56,125 nt of DNA from an uncultured Acidobacteriota bacterium (lineage in GTDB: Bacteria > Acidobacteriota > Blastocatellia > RBC074): positions 1-56,125 of the forward strand of contig CADECP010000045.1 in assembly GCA_902825875.1 (NCBI GenBank), written 5' to 3'. This document shows positions 37,847 through 46,255 of the stretch, piece by piece. Under the pieces are notes generated by a model. The model was not told the origin of the DNA. It searched no databases and saw nothing but the letters and a program-made list of their open reading frames with translations. Position 1 is the stretch's first letter; every line of letters begins with the position of its first letter. The position numbers were made by a program, and so were the translations under genes.

Positions 37847-38845
37847 ATGAAATTTCGCTGGTTAAAAGTAATCGGCCTCGCTCTTTTTGCGGCAATTCTG
37901 GCCGCGCTGTTTGTGTCAGGCTTGTGGCGAGCATTCGTCGGGCCGAAAGCTCGCGCGGTAACGAATCGGACTTTTGAAAGCACTCCGGCTCGGCTGGAAC
38001 GCGGAAAGTATCTGGTCGAAAACGTGACCGGCTGCTTGCATTGCCATTCCGACCGCGATTGGAAAGGCGACGGTTCGCCGGTTAAAGGCCGCGAAGGCGC
38101 TGGCACTTTCTTTTACGGAGCGCCGGGAACTTTGCATGCGCCGAACATCACGCCGGACAAAGAAACCGGCGTCGGCAGTTGGAGCGATGACGAATTGGCG
38201 CGCGCCATTCGTGAAGGTGTCAGCCGCGATGGCCGCGCGTTGTTTCCGATCATGCCGTACATGAATTACCGGCAAATGTCCGACGAAGACCTGGCCGCCG
38301 TGATCGTTTACCTGCGAACTCTGCCGCCGATTAGCAACGCGGTGGAAAAGCCGAAGCTGGATTTCCCGCTGAACTTCCTGGTCAACACCATGCCTCAACC
38401 ATTGGATTCGCCGGTTCCTGCGGCTGACGTTTCGACTCAGGTCAAACGCGGCGAGCATTTGTTGACGCTGGCCAGTTGCAGCGATTGCCACACACCGCAG
38501 GAAAAAGGAGCGCCGATTCCCGGAATGTTTTTGGCAGGCGGCTTTATGCTGAACGAACCGCCAGGAGAAGTGACTTCGACAAACATCACACCCGATCCGT
38601 CAGGCATTCCGTATTACGACGAAACTCTGTTTCTGGAAATGATGCGAACCGGTCAGGTCAAAGCTCGCAAGCTGAACATCACCATGCCCTGGAACCTGTA
38701 CGGCAAAATGAGCGACGACGATTTGAAAGCCATCTTCGCTTATCTGAAAACAGTTCCCGCCGTCAGCCACAAAGTGGATAACACAGTGCCGGCCACGCCG
38801 TGCAAAGTGTGCAAAGGCAAACACGGATTCGGTGATCGCAATTGA
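37847..38845 (+). CDS. Membrane-anchored dihaem cytochrome c
   Basis: 332 residues. An uncleaved N-terminal helix (about 8-27) anchors it with the haems outside. Two haem motifs: CLHCH at 63-67 and CSDCH at 211-215, each followed by a Met-rich loop that can give the axial ligand (IMPYMNYRQM and ITMPWNLYGKM). A third Cys pair at the end (CKVCK) lacks the His and is not a haem site. The two-domain layout resembles the cytochrome subunits of membrane alcohol or gluconate dehydrogenases, but no dehydrogenase subunit is adjacent. Confidence 0.88.
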   Translation: MKFRWLKVIGLALFAAILAALFVSGLWRAFVGPKARAVTNRTFESTPARLERGKYLVENVTGCLHCHSDRDWKGDGSPVKGREGAGTFFYGAPGTLHAPNITPDKETGVGSWSDDELARAIREGVSRDGRALFPIMPYMNYRQMSDEDLAAVIVYLRTLPPISNAVEKPKLDFPLNFLVNTMPQPLDSPVPAADVSTQVKRGEHLLTLASCSDCHTPQEKGAPIPGMFLAGGFMLNEPPGEVTSTNITPDPSGIPYYDETLFLEMMRTGQVKARKLNITMPWNLYGKMSDDDLKAIFAYLKTVPAVSHKVDNTVPATPCKVCKGKHGFGDRN

Positions 38846-38894
38846 TGTTTTTCCCGTTCGCTATTCCCAGCTTGAGGCGGTTTGCCTTTGTCAG

Positions 38895-38940
38895 TGCGGA
38901 AACGCCATCGAAGGTAAACCGCTTCGATGGCGTTTCCGCA
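38895..38940. terminator. Long hairpin after the cytochrome gene
   Basis: 19-bp perfect stem (38895-38913 with 38922-38940), 8-base loop. A T-run (38952-38956) follows only after about eleven bases, so termination efficiency is uncertain. It separates the cytochrome from the accD promoter. Confidence 0.65.
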
Positions 38941-38954
38941 AAGCCTAAAGCTTT

Positions 38955-38983
38955 TTGACACCCCCAAACCCGCCGCGTAGAAT
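38955..38983 (+). promoter_or_regulatory. Sigma-70 promoter of accD
   Basis: TTGACA (38955-38960), exactly 17 bp, TAGAAT (38978-38983): the best housekeeping-type promoter in the window by eye. The start would lie about 45 bp ahead of the accD ATG. Confidence 0.75.
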
Positions 38984-39035
38984 CCCCGCATCCTAATCAA
39001 CACATTGAAATAATTTATACCCAAGAGAAAACACT

Positions 39036-39905
39036 ATGGCTTGGTTCAAACGCCAGACCGACAAGCTCGGCGAGGTTGCCCTACCCGAAGAGCGCACGGT
39101 GAAAACCGAAGGCATCTTCGTCAAATGTGAAAATGAAGATTGCGGCGTCACTATTTACCGCAAAGACCTGAAAGCCAGTCTGAACGTCTGCCCGACATGT
39201 GGCTATCACTTCAGGCTCGGCGCGCGCGAGCGGCTGCAACTGCTCTTTGACGACGGCAGATACGAAGAGCGCGACGCCAGCGTTTCGCCCACCGATCCGC
39301 TCAAATTCGTTGATAACGCTCCTTACCACGAACGACTGCGAAAAGCTCAGAAAGCTACAGGTTTGCGCGACGCGCTGGTCACCGGCGAAGGCAAGATCGG
39401 CGGTCACGATGTGGTAGTTTGCGCGATGGAGTTCAAATTCATCGGCGGTAGCATGGGTTCGGTCGTCGGCGAAAAGATCACTCGCGCAATCGAATACTGC
39501 GTCAAACAACAATTGCCGTTGATTGTCGTGTCCTGTTCCGGCGGCGCTCGCATGCAGGAGGGCGCCATTTCCCTGATGCAAATGGCGAAAATTTCGGCGG
39601 CGCTGGCTCGGTTGGATGACGCCGGATTGCCGTATATTTCGCTGCTGACCAACCCCACGACCGGTGGCGTGACAGCGAGTTACGCCATGCTCGGCGATTT
39701 CAACATCGCCGAACCGGACGCGATCATCGGTTTTGCCGGAGCGCGCGTCATCGAACAAACCATCCGGCAAAAATTGCCCAAAGGTTTTCAACGCTCGGAA
39801 TTCGTGCTCGAACACGGAATGCTGGACGCGGTGGTTGATCGTCGAGAACTGCTGGATGTTTTGATCAAACTGCTGAACTTCACCAGCCCGGAAAAAGAAA
39901 AATAA
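39036..39905 (+). CDS. accD: Acetyl-CoA carboxylase carboxyltransferase subunit beta
   Basis: 289 residues, the normal AccD size. A four-Cys zinc ribbon (Cys31, Cys36, Cys52, Cys55) is followed by the crotonase-fold carboxyltransferase: GGSMGSVVGEKITRAIE, VSCSGGARMQEG, LTNPTTGGVTASYAMLGD, FAGARVIEQTIRQKLPKGFQRSEFVLEHGMLD. With AccA it moves the carboxyl group from biotin to acetyl-CoA, the first step of fatty acid synthesis. AccA is not in the window. The first ribbon knuckle has four residues between its Cys (CENEDC) instead of the usual two, a small oddity. The M28 peptidase gene follows after 1 bp. Confidence 0.96.
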   Translation: MAWFKRQTDKLGEVALPEERTVKTEGIFVKCENEDCGVTIYRKDLKASLNVCPTCGYHFRLGARERLQLLFDDGRYEERDASVSPTDPLKFVDNAPYHERLRKAQKATGLRDALVTGEGKIGGHDVVVCAMEFKFIGGSMGSVVGEKITRAIEYCVKQQLPLIVVSCSGGARMQEGAISLMQMAKISAALARLDDAGLPYISLLTNPTTGGVTASYAMLGDFNIAEPDAIIGFAGARVIEQTIRQKLPKGFQRSEFVLEHGMLDAVVDRRELLDVLIKLLNFTSPEKEK

Positions 39906-39906
39906 G

Positions 39907-40899
39907 ATGATGTTTCGTTCCACAGCAATTTTCTTTGCGGCGGTATTGTTGTTTGCCTGCCAAAATGGCTCGGCCAGCAAACCGCCTGTCGCTGCGACTC
40001 CGGCAGCGGACAACAGCCAAGCAGACAAATCTCAAAAGACGACTCCGTTTGAAGCCGAGCGCGCCTTCGCTCACGTCAAAGCTCAAGTGGAATTTGGGCC
40101 ACGTCCGGCGGGTTCGGCTGCCATCGAAAAAACGCGCGAGTATCTGGTGAAGGAATTGAAAAGTTACGGCTTGACGCCCGTGCTGGACGAGTTCACCGAA
40201 ACGACTCCGCGCGGCAAGGTCAAATTCAAAAATGTGATTGCGGAAATTCCCGGCGAAACACCCGGCACAATCATCATCAGCAGTCATTACGACACCAAAG
40301 AATTCAAAGAGTTCAAGTTCGTTGGCGCAAACGATGGCGGATCGAGTACAGGAATTTTGCTGGAACTGGCGCGCGTGATGGCCGCCGACAAACAGAAACG
40401 GAAATTCACCTATCAGTTTATCTTCTTCGACGGCGAAGAAGCGTTTTGCGCCGAATGGAGCCAATGCCTGAACGGCAAGGACAACACTTACGGCAGTCGC
40501 CATCACGTCGCAAAACTGAAAAAGGAAAAACAGACAGACCGCGTCAAGGCGATGATTCTGCTGGATATGGTCGGCGACAAGGATTTGACCATTCCGCGCG
40601 AAGAAACTTCGTCAGCGTGGCTGGTCAGCGCGATTTGGGGAACGGCTCAGGAACTTGGTCATCGAAAACAATTTCCCAATCGCCCCTTTTCCATCGGCGA
40701 CGACGACCACATGCCGTTTTTGCGCGCTGGCATTCCGGCGGTTGACGTGATTGATTTTGAATACGGTGACGGCCCCGAAGATAACAGTTACTGGCACACA
40801 GCAGAAGACACGCTGGACAAAATCAGTTCGCAAAGTTTGAAAATCGTCGGCGATGTCATACTGCTGAGTTTGCCAAAAATAGAAGCGCAGATTCGATAA
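39907..40899 (+). CDS. M28-family zinc peptidase (lipoprotein)
   Basis: 330 residues. An N-terminal signal with lipobox-like LLFAC places it on the membrane outside. The M28 fold is plain: ISSHYDTKEF (zinc His and Asp), GANDGGSSTGILLELAR (bridging Asp), FFDGEEAF (catalytic Glu pair), LLDMVGD and DDDHMPFLRAGIPAVDVIDF (later ligands). The relatives include aminopeptidases and glutaminyl cyclases, and the FDGEEAF form with a following WSQCLNGKDNTYGSRH insertion is seen in the cyclase-like group, so either activity is possible. It is coupled behind accD without an obvious functional tie. Confidence 0.87.
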   Translation: MMFRSTAIFFAAVLLFACQNGSASKPPVAATPAADNSQADKSQKTTPFEAERAFAHVKAQVEFGPRPAGSAAIEKTREYLVKELKSYGLTPVLDEFTETTPRGKVKFKNVIAEIPGETPGTIIISSHYDTKEFKEFKFVGANDGGSSTGILLELARVMAADKQKRKFTYQFIFFDGEEAFCAEWSQCLNGKDNTYGSRHHVAKLKKEKQTDRVKAMILLDMVGDKDLTIPREETSSAWLVSAIWGTAQELGHRKQFPNRPFSIGDDDHMPFLRAGIPAVDVIDFEYGDGPEDNSYWHTAEDTLDKISSQSLKIVGDVILLSLPKIEAQIR

Positions 40900-41067
40900 C
40901 CATCGGAGGCGGCTGCGAGCAAATACCGCTTATTCGCCGCTCGATTTAATCTGTAAAATTCTGCCTCTAACAGAGCAAGCTTTTGGTTTTGTAGTAGAAT
41001 GCGGCTCGGTTCAATAACTCTCCCCTAAAAAAAGTAGTTCTTTCTGACACTGCGACAAACGAGGCAA

Positions 41068-41138
41068 GACCGCACGGTTTCAAAATGCCACGTAGCGATG
41101 TTGTGTCTCTGCGTGCCATTTCAACAACCTGCGCGGTC
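41068..41138. other. Imperfect long hairpin ahead of the DUF4177-like gene
   Basis: The ends gaccgc (41068-41073) and gcggtc (41133-41138) pair, and an inner arm near 41083-41099 pairs at about 13 of 16 positions with 41105-41121. It lies 57 bp ahead of the next gene. It could be part of the leader RNA. The rest of the gap 40900-41194 shows nothing else I can name. Confidence 0.4.
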
Positions 41139-41194
41139 GAATCAGTCAAACGTTGTCGTGTTTTCTTAACCCTTAAAGAGAGCGAGGTAAGACG

Positions 41195-41437
41195 ATGAAG
41201 TGGGAATATCGAACGGTGGATTGGGGCGAAATTCGCAAGATCGGTGCGCGTATCACGGGCGAAGATTTCATTGACGCCAATGTGGATGCCGGGCTGAATT
41301 CGCTCGGACAGGAGGAATGGGAACTGGTCAACGTCTATGTTGATGGGTATGCCATGCATCGCACCAACAAAGGCGAAGAGCTACTTTCCAGCAGCCGCTA
41401 CGTCAAATACACATTCAAGAGAACTGCTACGGATTAA
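41195..41437 (+). CDS. Small DUF4177-like protein
   Basis: 80 residues. MKWEYRTVDW at the start, LNSLGQEEWELVNVYVDG in the middle and YVKYTFKRT at the end follow the DUF4177 pattern (KWEYK..., LN.LG.EGWELV, ..FKR). Such proteins are small, soluble beta-alpha folds of unknown role. GAGCGAGG precedes the ATG. It is transcribed alone after a structured leader. Confidence 0.8.
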   Translation: MKWEYRTVDWGEIRKIGARITGEDFIDANVDAGLNSLGQEEWELVNVYVDGYAMHRTNKGEELLSSSRYVKYTFKRTATD

Positions 41438-41512
41438 GCAGTAAACGAATTGAGGATTGAGAAAACCGATTGCCTGTTTCCTCAATCCTCAAATTCCGAA
41501 ACAGCATCACCG

Positions 41513-41737
41513 TCATTGTCCTCGATGGTCAATCATATCCTTGATGTCGGCAAACAGGATTTTGGTGATCTTGCCGTCGTTTCCCAAAATTTTGACGGCA
41601 GGTTTGCTGAACGGCATTGTGCTGCGCAGGTTGTCAATTTTCCCGCGAAAACTGCGTCCATCGTTGGTGACGATTTCCACATCTTCGCTATCGAACATTC
41701 CTTGCAGCTTTTCCATCAACGAAAAAAAGTCATTCAC
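41513..41737 (-). CDS. Small basic-acidic beta protein of unknown function
   Basis: 74 residues from a GTG at 41737, with GGAGG eleven bases upstream, so translation is credible. After a short helix, the pattern DVEIVTNDGRSFRGKIDNL ... AVKILGNDGKITKILFADIKDM resembles the strand order of small Sm-like or SH3-like barrels, where a GR-type turn follows strand 2. I do not claim homology. It lies between the DUF4177-like gene (convergent) and the CPBP protease. Confidence 0.6.
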   Translation of the reverse strand: MNDFFSLMEKLQGMFDSEDVEIVTNDGRSFRGKIDNLRSTMPFSKPAVKILGNDGKITKILFADIKDMIDHRGQ

Positions 41738-41832
41738 AGCTTTTCTTTCCTCCTTACCTGGTGACGTCGTCAGTCAGCAAAATCAACCGACGAAGAAACA
41801 TACGATCAAGCAATTCAATTCAGATTGAAAGT

Positions 41833-42774
41833 TTAATTCCCACCCAGCCAATAGTTCACCAACATCATTGCGGTTTTTTCAGTCGGAGTATTAAGCGCCG
41901 CATCCGGCGCAACGACCAACAACACTCCCTGAATTCCATTGTAAATCAGATGCATGACAACGCAGGGCAACAAAGAACCCGTCCAGGCTCTAAGCAGTGT
42001 CAGCACCAGACTCAACGCAACAATCGCGGTAATGGCGGCAACGCTTCCCCAGTATTGCGGCACATGAACCAAAGCAAAAATCCCTGTGACAACAAAGACT
42101 CCGGCAGCTTTTCCCCACAGTCGTTCAACACTGGAATAAACAACGCCGCGATAGACGACTTCCTCAACCACCGGAGCCATCAACACAGCCAACACGATCA
42201 CCAACAATCGCACGGAAGTTCCCAACTTAAGAATCTTCTCCATATCGGTTTCGCGGTGAGGAAGCAATTGAGACAGAGCCACTGCCACTCCGAACATCAA
42301 GGCCGCTCCGCCAACCGCATGAACCCATCGAAATTGCGGATGCCAATGCCAACCCAGAGTTTGCAAAAAAGGCTTTTTGCCCAGCCGAGTAACCACCATC
42401 CAGCTTGCGCCAAGCGCAACCAATTGGAAAACCATGGTAATCAGCAGCGTAAAAATCGCGGCTCCGCGAGTAATTTCAATCTCAGGAATTTTCTGGCCCA
42501 GCGCCCACAGCGAAATTCGTAAAGCAGCGTCCAGCGCCATCAAAAATGCGCCGCTCACGCCCCAGATCAAAAACGCCCAGAGCAAGTCCAGCCACGGAGA
42601 ACTCGGTTTTTCGGTTTCCATCGGCGGAATTTCTGCGCCGGTCAGCCAGTTTGCTTGCGGAGATTGGGGAGAAGGAAAATTCGCCTGGCATTGGGCGCAT
42701 AGCGTACCGGGTCCGGTTTCAACGGCCTGTCCGCACGAAGGGCAATAAGCGGTGGTGATTGACATAAACTCCAT
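41833..42774 (-). CDS. CPBP-family membrane protease with N-terminal zinc ribbon
   Basis: 313 residues (or 310 from a second ATG at 42765). Residues 8-33 form a zinc ribbon (YCPSCGQ ... LCAQCQ). Then come about eight membrane helices with the CPBP/CAAX-protease signature: EEVVYRG (glutamates and Arg), FALVHVPQYWG (His) and HLIYNGIQG (His and Asn). In eukaryotes this fold cuts prenylated CAAX tails; bacterial members act in bacteriocin maturation, immunity or membrane protein processing. The ribbon fusion adds to the several zinc-ribbon membrane proteins here. The start codon directly follows the Nudix stop, so the two are co-transcribed. Confidence 0.85.
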   Translation of the reverse strand: MEFMSITTAYCPSCGQAVETGPGTLCAQCQANFPSPQSPQANWLTGAEIPPMETEKPSSPWLDLLWAFLIWGVSGAFLMALDAALRISLWALGQKIPEIEITRGAAIFTLLITMVFQLVALGASWMVVTRLGKKPFLQTLGWHWHPQFRWVHAVGGAALMFGVAVALSQLLPHRETDMEKILKLGTSVRLLVIVLAVLMAPVVEEVVYRGVVYSSVERLWGKAAGVFVVTGIFALVHVPQYWGSVAAITAIVALSLVLTLLRAWTGSLLPCVVMHLIYNGIQGVLLVVAPDAALNTPTEKTAMMLVNYWLGGN

Positions 42775-43308
42775 TCAGCTTTGACACATTCGGCGCTGTG
42801 CCAGCAAAAGCGCAATGATGGTTTTGGAATCTTCAATTTCGTTGCGTTCGACCATCGCCAGGGCGTCCGTCAACGACAAGTAAACGATTTCAACAAACTC
42901 GTCGTGATCCAGGTTCTGTTCGGCGGGCGTCAGATCGGTTGCCAGATAAACGTACAACCGCTCTTCGCAAAATCCCGGCGTCGAATAAAAATCCGCCAGC
43001 AATTCAACCCGCCCAGCACGAAAACCGATTTCCTGTTCGACTTCGCGCGCGGCGCATTCCATCGGCGATTCGCCAAGTTCGATTTTTCCGGCGGGAATTT
43101 CCAACAACTCACATCTGGCCGGATGACGATACTGTTTAACCAGCGCGATTCTGCCGTCGGCAAACAGCGGCAAACAACCTGCTCCGCCCGTGTGACGAAC
43201 GATTTCCCGCACGATTTCAAATCCGTTTTCTTCGCGTAACCTGTCGCGTTCGACGGTGAAAATTGCGCCTTTGAAAATATGTTCCGATGAAACCAGTTCT
43301 CGCGGCAA
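42775..43308 (-). CDS. Nudix hydrolase (ADP-ribose pyrophosphatase-like)
   Basis: 177 residues. GAGCLPLFADGRIALVKQYRHPARCELLEIPAGKIELGESPMECAAREVEQEIGF carries the Nudix box, and the preceding QYRHPA plus the later YSTPGFCEERLYVYLA are hallmarks of the NudF/ADP-ribose group. These split ADP-ribose and similar nucleotide sugars. The box reads REVEQE where REuxEE is expected, so one of the two metal-binding Glu is Gln; activity may be altered. Forms a two-gene unit with the CPBP protease. Confidence 0.87.
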   Translation of the reverse strand: MPRELVSSEHIFKGAIFTVERDRLREENGFEIVREIVRHTGGAGCLPLFADGRIALVKQYRHPARCELLEIPAGKIELGESPMECAAREVEQEIGFRAGRVELLADFYSTPGFCEERLYVYLATDLTPAEQNLDHDEFVEIVYLSLTDALAMVERNEIEDSKTIIALLLAQRRMCQS

Positions 43309-43393
43309 ACCTGAAATCCCCTTTTCGGCGGCTATTCAATCATGTGCTTGAGTTTATGAGCAAGACTTCGGCTTCGTTGGCTGCAAAAACAGC

Positions 43394-43433
43394 GACAGGC
43401 TGACGGATTCGTAATGACATCCGACAGCCTGTC
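43394..43433. other. Hairpin between the Nudix gene and the RNA array
   Basis: 15-bp stem with a single A-A mismatch (43394-43408 with 43419-43433), 10-base loop. No T-run follows closely on either strand. It may protect the end of the array RNA or act as a boundary. Confidence 0.5.
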
Positions 43434-43475
43434 TGTTGCTGGGGTGAGGACCCGATTCGCACTCTCGTGCAGCCG

Positions 43476-43559
43476 TAAAAATTGGGAGCCTTCGGACTTC
43501 AAGTGGGAGAAGTCCTGATTAGCGGGAAAAAGATGTGAATGCAGTTTATTGAAGGCTCC
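43476..43559 (-). terminator. Probable terminator of the array RNA
   Basis: On the minus strand an outer 9-bp stem (43551-43559 with 43485-43493) closes over an inner 7-bp hairpin (43509-43515 with 43494-43500). Directly after it comes a five-T run (43476-43480 as A on plus). It lies about 110 nt beyond the last module in the direction proposed for the array. Confidence 0.6.
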
Positions 43560-43640
43560 GAAGGTCGCCATCCGTTTTGACAAGGCGTCAATCGTCCGAA
43601 CGACCAGCGCAGTTTGGGGCTGCGCTCAACAAAACTTTCA

Positions 43641-43814
43641 TCGCGCTCGACTCACGTTTTTTTGAAGGCCGACTCGCGCTCCTTACGCCACACAATGTGC
43701 CCCGTTCCTGTGTGACGTAAGACGCGCGAGCCGAAGCTGTAATTGCCGACTAAATCCGACCCCCGTGTCCTTTGCTTTAACCGGCAACTACATTCCCGTG
43801 AGGAGCTGCGCTCC
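43641..43814. repeat. 174-bp direct repeat, left copy (around module 1)
   Basis: Matches 44373-44546 at 173 of 174 positions (difference at 43808, G versus A at 44540), offset 732 bp. Modules 2-4 between them are diverged, so this is a recent duplication or gene conversion. Confidence 0.95.
43673..43788 (-). ncRNA. Array module 1 (last transcribed)
   Basis: Stem A: 43782-43788 with 43742-43748 (7 bp, one G-U). Stem B: outer 43724-43730 with 43673-43679, inner CUUACGUCACACA with UGUGUGGCGUAAG (one U-G). Loop B motif at 43696-43707 and loop A motif at 43753-43769 (plus-strand positions). Identical to module 5 in sequence. Confidence 0.8.
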
Positions 43815-43853
43815 AAACTCGGTCAAACTTTCAAACTATAACTTTTGGTTTTC

Positions 43854-43974
43854 GGCCCGCGCGTCTTACGCAACGCAGTGTGCCCCGTTCCCTACGTCAC
43901 GTAAGGCGCGCGAACCGAAGATTGTAATCACCGATTAAATCCGACCCCCGTGTCCTTTGCTTTAACCGGCGACT
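43854..43974 (-). ncRNA. Array module 2
   Basis: Stem A: 43967-43974 with 43926-43933 (8 bp, two G-U). Stem B outer 43907-43916 with 43854-43863 (10 bp), inner 14 bp CUUACGUGACGUAG with CUGCGUUGCGUAAG, closed only because three G-U pairs replace Watson-Crick pairs. Loop motifs at 43879-43890 and 43938-43954. Confidence 0.8.
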
Positions 43975-44035
43975 ACAAAACTCAAACTTTCAAACTTTGT
44001 TGGCTTCGACTCAACTCAATCGGCGTCAGGAATCC

Positions 44036-44155
<120 letters not shown>

Positions 44156-44199
44156 GACTTAACCGTCAGGCGCTTGCCCTTCGGCTTTACTCCTTGAAC

Positions 44200-44315
44200 C
44201 GATCCGTAAGCCGCGCTGTACTTTGTGCCCCGTACTACATACAACGCGACTTACGAATCGAAGGTGCAGTCAACAACCCGAATCCGACCCCCGTGTTCTC
44301 CGGATCGCCGACTAC
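44200..44315 (-). ncRNA. Array module 4
   Basis: Stem A of 10 bp (44306-44315 with 44266-44275) with four G-U pairs. Stem B outer 44250-44260 with 44200-44210 (11 bp) continuing into UCGCGUUGUAU with GUACAGCGCGG. Loop B is slightly different (UACGGGGCACAAA) but keeps ACGGGGCACA. Loop motifs at 44224-44233 and 44281-44296. Confidence 0.8.
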
Positions 44316-44372
44316 AAAATCGAGAGGAGCCTTGCTCCAAAACCTTGTTGTCAAAAACTCAACTTTCCTGCT

Positions 44373-44546
44373 TCGCGCTCGACTCACGTTTTTTTGAAGG
44401 CCGACTCGCGCTCCTTACGCCACACAATGTGCCCCGTTCCTGTGTGACGTAAGACGCGCGAGCCGAAGCTGTAATTGCCGACTAAATCCGACCCCCGTGT
44501 CCTTTGCTTTAACCGGCAACTACATTCCCGTGAGGAGCTACGCTCC
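44373..44546. repeat. 174-bp direct repeat, right copy (around module 5)
   Basis: See left copy at 43641-43814. The single change falls in the loop of the small ggagc hairpin, so it does not disturb pairing. Confidence 0.95.
44405..44520 (-). ncRNA. Array module 5 (first transcribed)
   Basis: Same pairings as module 1: stem A 44514-44520 with 44474-44480, stem B outer 44456-44462 with 44405-44411. Loop motifs at 44428-44439 and 44485-44501. A small hairpin ggagc-gta-gctcc lies just upstream, and similar hairpins precede modules 1 and 4. Confidence 0.8.
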
Positions 44547-44661
44547 TGCAAACTTTTCGCGGGCACTCACTCGGCTCGTCAATTGCTACTTTTCATTCGC
44601 CCGCTTTTACTTCAAACATCTTCAAGAACTTTCGTTCTCATCTCGTTACGCATATCCCTAA

Positions 44662-44677
44662 AGCAACGACCGTGCCA
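44662..44677 (-). promoter_or_regulatory. Consensus sigma-54 promoter reading into the RNA array
   Basis: Minus strand TGGCACGGTCGTTGCT matches the -24/-12 consensus TGGCAC-N5-TTGCW at every fixed position. Start of transcription is expected near 44651, about 130 nt ahead of module 5. Looking at TGGCAC/GTGCCA occurrences across the window by eye, this is the only one followed by TTGC at the right distance. Confidence 0.8.
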
Positions 44678-44783
44678 TTGAGGATCAAAGATTGAAAACT
44701 TTCCTTAAACGAAGAAATAGCAGGACTTATTTCCGAACACAACAAGATAACCGGGTAATGAACAATCCCGAAGGATGGCTGAT

Positions 44784-44799
44784 GTCTATGATCGTAGAC
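44784..44799. promoter_or_regulatory. Candidate enhancer dyad for the sigma-54 promoter
   Basis: gtctatgatcgtagac is a 16-bp dyad with 7 of 8 pairs matching, centred about 140 bp upstream of the predicted start, a usual enhancer distance for NtrC-type activators. The gap 44678-44936 shows nothing else I can name. Confidence 0.35.
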
Positions 44800-44936
44800 A
44801 AGCTCGCCAGTAACCTGTCCACGATTGATGACAACAAATGATGACAGTAAACGGTTCAAGACGAGATTTCTGACTTGATCGTTTGAGAGAGGCTGAGTCG
44901 CTGGCTTATGATGTCGCCTCTTTATTGAGACCAACT

Positions 44937-46244
44937 ATGAAATCCAAAGCAGTCGCATCAAGAATGACAATCAACCAGAAATTCGATGTCCGCAAAACCA
45001 CTCTCAGCAATGGATTGGTCGTGGTGTCGGAAAAAATGCCGTACCTACGTTCGGTGAGCTTCGGCGTTTTTTTGCGAAGCGGTTCGCGCCACGAAACGGC
45101 GGAACGTCACGGGCTGACTCACTTCATTGAACATGCGCTGTTCAAAGGAACTCGCAACCGGTCGGTCGCACAAATCGCTGCCGAAGGCGACACGCTCGGC
45201 GGCCATCTGGACGCTTTCACCGGGCGCGAAGTAGTAGGTTTTTACGATTACGTGCTGGACGAACATTTGCCGCGTGCATTTGACCTGATTGCAGATGTCG
45301 TGACGGCTCCGGCATTCGACCCGGTGGAACTGAAGAAAGAACGGAACGTCATTCTGGAGGAAATCAAAATGGTCGAAGACACGCCCGACGATCTGATCTT
45401 CGATCTGTTTTGCGAAAGCTTTTATCCGCAACATTCGCTTGGCCGTCCGATTCTGGGCACTCCCAAAACGCTGGCAAAGTTCAAAAACGGCGTGGTCGAG
45501 AGTTATTACGATGAAATTTACCGACCAGATAATTTGGTCATCGCCGCCGCAGGCAATATCGAACACAAACAGATTCTCGATCTGGCACGAAGCTATTTCG
45601 GCAAACTGAAACGCCGCCAATCACCGCTGAAATCATCAAAACCGAAGGCGATGGCTTCGATTGTCCGCCGCCACAAAGCTGAACTTGAGCAATCGCACAT
45701 CGTAATTGGCACACAAAGCCCTTCGCTGGTCAGCGAGGAGATTTATACCGCTAATTTGCTGTCGGTGATTCTGGGCGGCGGAATGAGTTCGCGTCTGTTT
45801 CAATCCATTCGTGAAGAACTGGGACTGGCCTACACGGTTTTTGCCGGAATCAACCCGTTCCGCGATTGCGGTTATTTGACGATTTATGCGGGAACTTCGA
45901 CCGAACAACTGGAAAAAACCATCGCCGCCACGATGTCAGAATTGGCGCGCATCAAATCCGAACCGATCAGCGAAGAAGAATTACAACGCAACAAAGACCA
46001 GTTGAAAGCGTCTGTTCGATTGAATCTGGAATCGGCGTCTTCGCGCATGAGCGCATTGGCGCAACACGAGATGAACTTTGGCCGCTTTATTTCGCCCGAC
46101 GAAGTGATCGCCGAAATCGAAGCCGTCACCGCCAAAGGCATTCAGCAAATGGCCAGACGGATTTTCCGGACTGAAAAATTCGCGGTAACGGTTCTTGGCA
46201 ACCTGAAAGGCTTCAAGATGAACCGATCGCAGTTGGTCTGTTAG
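44937..46244 (+). CDS. M16-family zinc peptidase (processing-peptidase type)
   Basis: 435 residues from the ATG at 44937; a frame opening at 44883 (TTG) and an ATG at 44964 are alternatives, and none has a strong ribosome site. The inverted zinc motif HFIEH (His62, Glu65, His66) and the distal Glu in [11 protein letters not shown] are intact, and [15 protein letters not shown] and [13 protein letters not shown] ... [22 protein letters not shown] are typical. This is the small processing-peptidase group (YmxG/PqqL-like) acting on short unfolded peptides. It diverges from the RNA array promoter. Confidence 0.9.
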   Translation: MKSKAVASRMTINQKFDVRKTTLSNGLVVVSEKMPYLRSVSFGVFLRSGSRHETAERHGLTHFIEHALFKGTRNRSVAQIAAEGDTLGGHLDAFTGREVVGFYDYVLDEHLPRAFDLIADVVTAPAFDPVELKKERNVILEEIKMVEDTPDDLIFDLFCESFYPQHSLGRPILGTPKTLAKFKNGVVESYYDEIYRPDNLVIAAAGNIEHKQILDLARSYFGKLKRRQSPLKSSKPKAMASIVRRHKAELEQSHIVIGTQSPSLVSEEIYTANLLSVILGGGMSSRLFQSIREELGLAYTVFAGINPFRDCGYLTIYAGTSTEQLEKTIAATMSELARIKSEPISEEELQRNKDQLKASVRLNLESASSRMSALAQHEMNFGRFISPDEVIAEIEAVTAKGIQQMARRIFRTEKFAVTVLGNLKGFKMNRSQLVC

Positions 46245-46255
46245 AGTTTGGCATT

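Noticed and set aside
38895..38940. Riboswitch ahead of accD
   Set aside because: The hairpin lies upstream of the accD promoter, so it is not in the accD transcript.
44638..44934. 98-residue minus-strand frame next to the M16 gene
   Set aside because: No recognisable domain or good ribosome site, and it covers the sigma-54 promoter. Kept as unlikely, not impossible.
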